Shown: piece after piece, positions 4,869 through 5,164 of the stretch
Layout of the letters: the number at the start of each line of letters is the position of its first letter
Numbering within the stretch: position 1 is the first letter of the stretch
Assembly (NCBI GenBank): GCA_035315065.1
Contig: DATFYM010000117.1
Location: forward strand, 1-5,164
Direction: 5' to 3'
From: DATFYM01 sp035315065
GTDB lineage: Bacteria > Acidobacteriota > Terriglobia > UBA7540
Length of the DNA stretch: 5,164 nt
Program-made: the position numbers and the translations under genes
The notes under the pieces: generated by a model
What the model saw: the letters and a program-made list of their open reading frames with translations, nothing else
The model's database searches: none
Told to the model about the DNA's origin: nothing

Positions 4869-4928
4869 GAATCCACAGATTTCGCAGATTTCTCAGATTA
4901 AGAAAACACGCGGTCACTTCTCTTAATC
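4869..4928 (+). repeat. Partial copy of the 'ATCCACAGATTTCGCAGATT' repeat with stem-loop
   Basis: The 22 bp at 4869-4890 is identical to 4214-4235 in the palindrome. It continues into GATTAAGA (4896-4903), which pairs with TCTTAATC (4921-4928) around a 17-nt loop. It looks like a complete left arm with the right arm cut off just outside the loop. No run of T follows, so it is not called a terminator. Confidence 0.75.
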
Positions 4929-5081
4929 CGAAGTTCCTGCTATTAATTCCGTAAAGTGGTTTGAATTGAAGGTGATGGCGGATTTTCGACCTCCGAGTGT
5001 AGTCATGTAAGTGATGACTCTGTCGATTTGTGTATAGATTATTTGCTTGTATTGTGGCACTTTTCGGCTCATCATGTAGGC
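4929..5081. mobile_element. Probable left-end noncoding part of the IS
   Basis: This AT-richer stretch precedes the transposase start and contrasts with the GC-rich genes around it. It contains the inverted pair AGTCAT (5001-5006) and ATGACT (5014-5019). Assignment to the IS is inferred only from position; the exact boundary and target-site duplication are not visible. Confidence 0.4.
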
Positions 5082-5164
5082 ATGTACATAGCGACCGTCC
5101 CCAACCGCAAGTCCCCGCCGGCCATCCTCCTGCGGGAGTCTTTCCGCCTCCACGGCAAGGTCAA
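5082..5164 (+). CDS. IS1634/IS4-like transposase, N-terminus (3' end outside window)
   Basis: ATG 5082 opens a frame reading MYIATVPNRKSPPAILLRES then FRLHGKV to the window edge (27 codons plus 2 bases). The 'VPNRxSPPAxLLRES' opening followed by GGKV or HGKV is the characteristic N-terminus of IS1634-type DDE transposases of the IS4 superfamily. The catalytic residues lie downstream. A stop codon (TAG 5077-5079, in another frame) and only a weak TAGG precede the ATG. The left end of the IS should be in 4929-5081, but its terminal repeat cannot be fixed without the right end. The AGTCAT/ATGACT inverted pair at 5001-5019 may belong to it. Confidence 0.75.
   Translation, partial: MYIATVPNRKSPPAILLRESFRLHGKV

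Noticed and set aside
4896..4928. Rho-independent terminator after the Cys-cluster gene
   Set aside because: The 8-bp stem is AT-rich with a 17-nt loop and no T run follows; it is better explained as part of a repeat.
4923..5153. 76-aa minus-strand frame
   Set aside because: It overlaps the recognisable transposase N-terminus on the + strand.

Overview
The window looks like a chromosomal fragment of an Acidobacteriota bacterium, probably near Solibacter/Bryobacter. This is inferred from recognisable protein families (an acidobacterial redoxin/DsbD-like protein, a DUF1326-like protein, the 'ANRxNAQKSTGPRT' family) and from intergenic DNA full of 7-bp repeats. No taxonomic marker gene is present. 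All genes I accept are on the + strand.

Layout. 1-762 is the 3' end of a type I restriction endonuclease subunit (hsdR). 763-1820 is about 1 kb without an intact gene. It holds a near-consensus sigma70-type promoter (791-819) followed by a possibly structured transcript, a GGGACTC-type heptamer array, three copies of a 33-bp repeat at a 51-52 bp period, and a 52-codon remnant of the 'ANRxNAQKSTGPRT' family. 1821-2363 is an exported thioredoxin-fold/AhpC-TSA protein whose frame is interrupted by one TGA, exactly where the family has the first cysteine of a CPFC motif. A 7-bp stem with a GUC loop begins 14 nt after that TGA, so I read it as a selenocysteine (UxxC) protein with a bacterial SECIS element. 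The same gene has apparently lost its middle: the N-terminal redoxin half is joined in frame to the extreme C-terminus of the DsbD-like domain.

Three genes for exported proteins follow: a DUF1326-like protein (2572-3243) with its own promoter and strong ribosome binding site, an acidobacterial protein of unknown function (3421-4164), and a protein with a C-terminal CxxC-x9-CxCC cluster (4212-4802). The intergenic spaces between them are occupied by heptamer repeats, and a 207-bp near-palindrome (4166-4372) covers the only plausible start codons of the last gene. A half copy of the same repeat lies at 4869-4928. The window ends with the first 27 codons of an IS1634/IS4-like transposase.

How it fits together. 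The selenoprotein, the DUF1326-like protein and the Cys-cluster protein all look exported and cysteine-containing, but there is no evidence of one operon: spacings are 200 bp, 177 bp and 47 bp, and the DUF1326-like gene has its own promoter. The region reads as an accessory or plastic segment: restriction system end, decayed repeat-family gene, interspersed repeats and an IS. The most interesting item is the UGA-containing redox gene.
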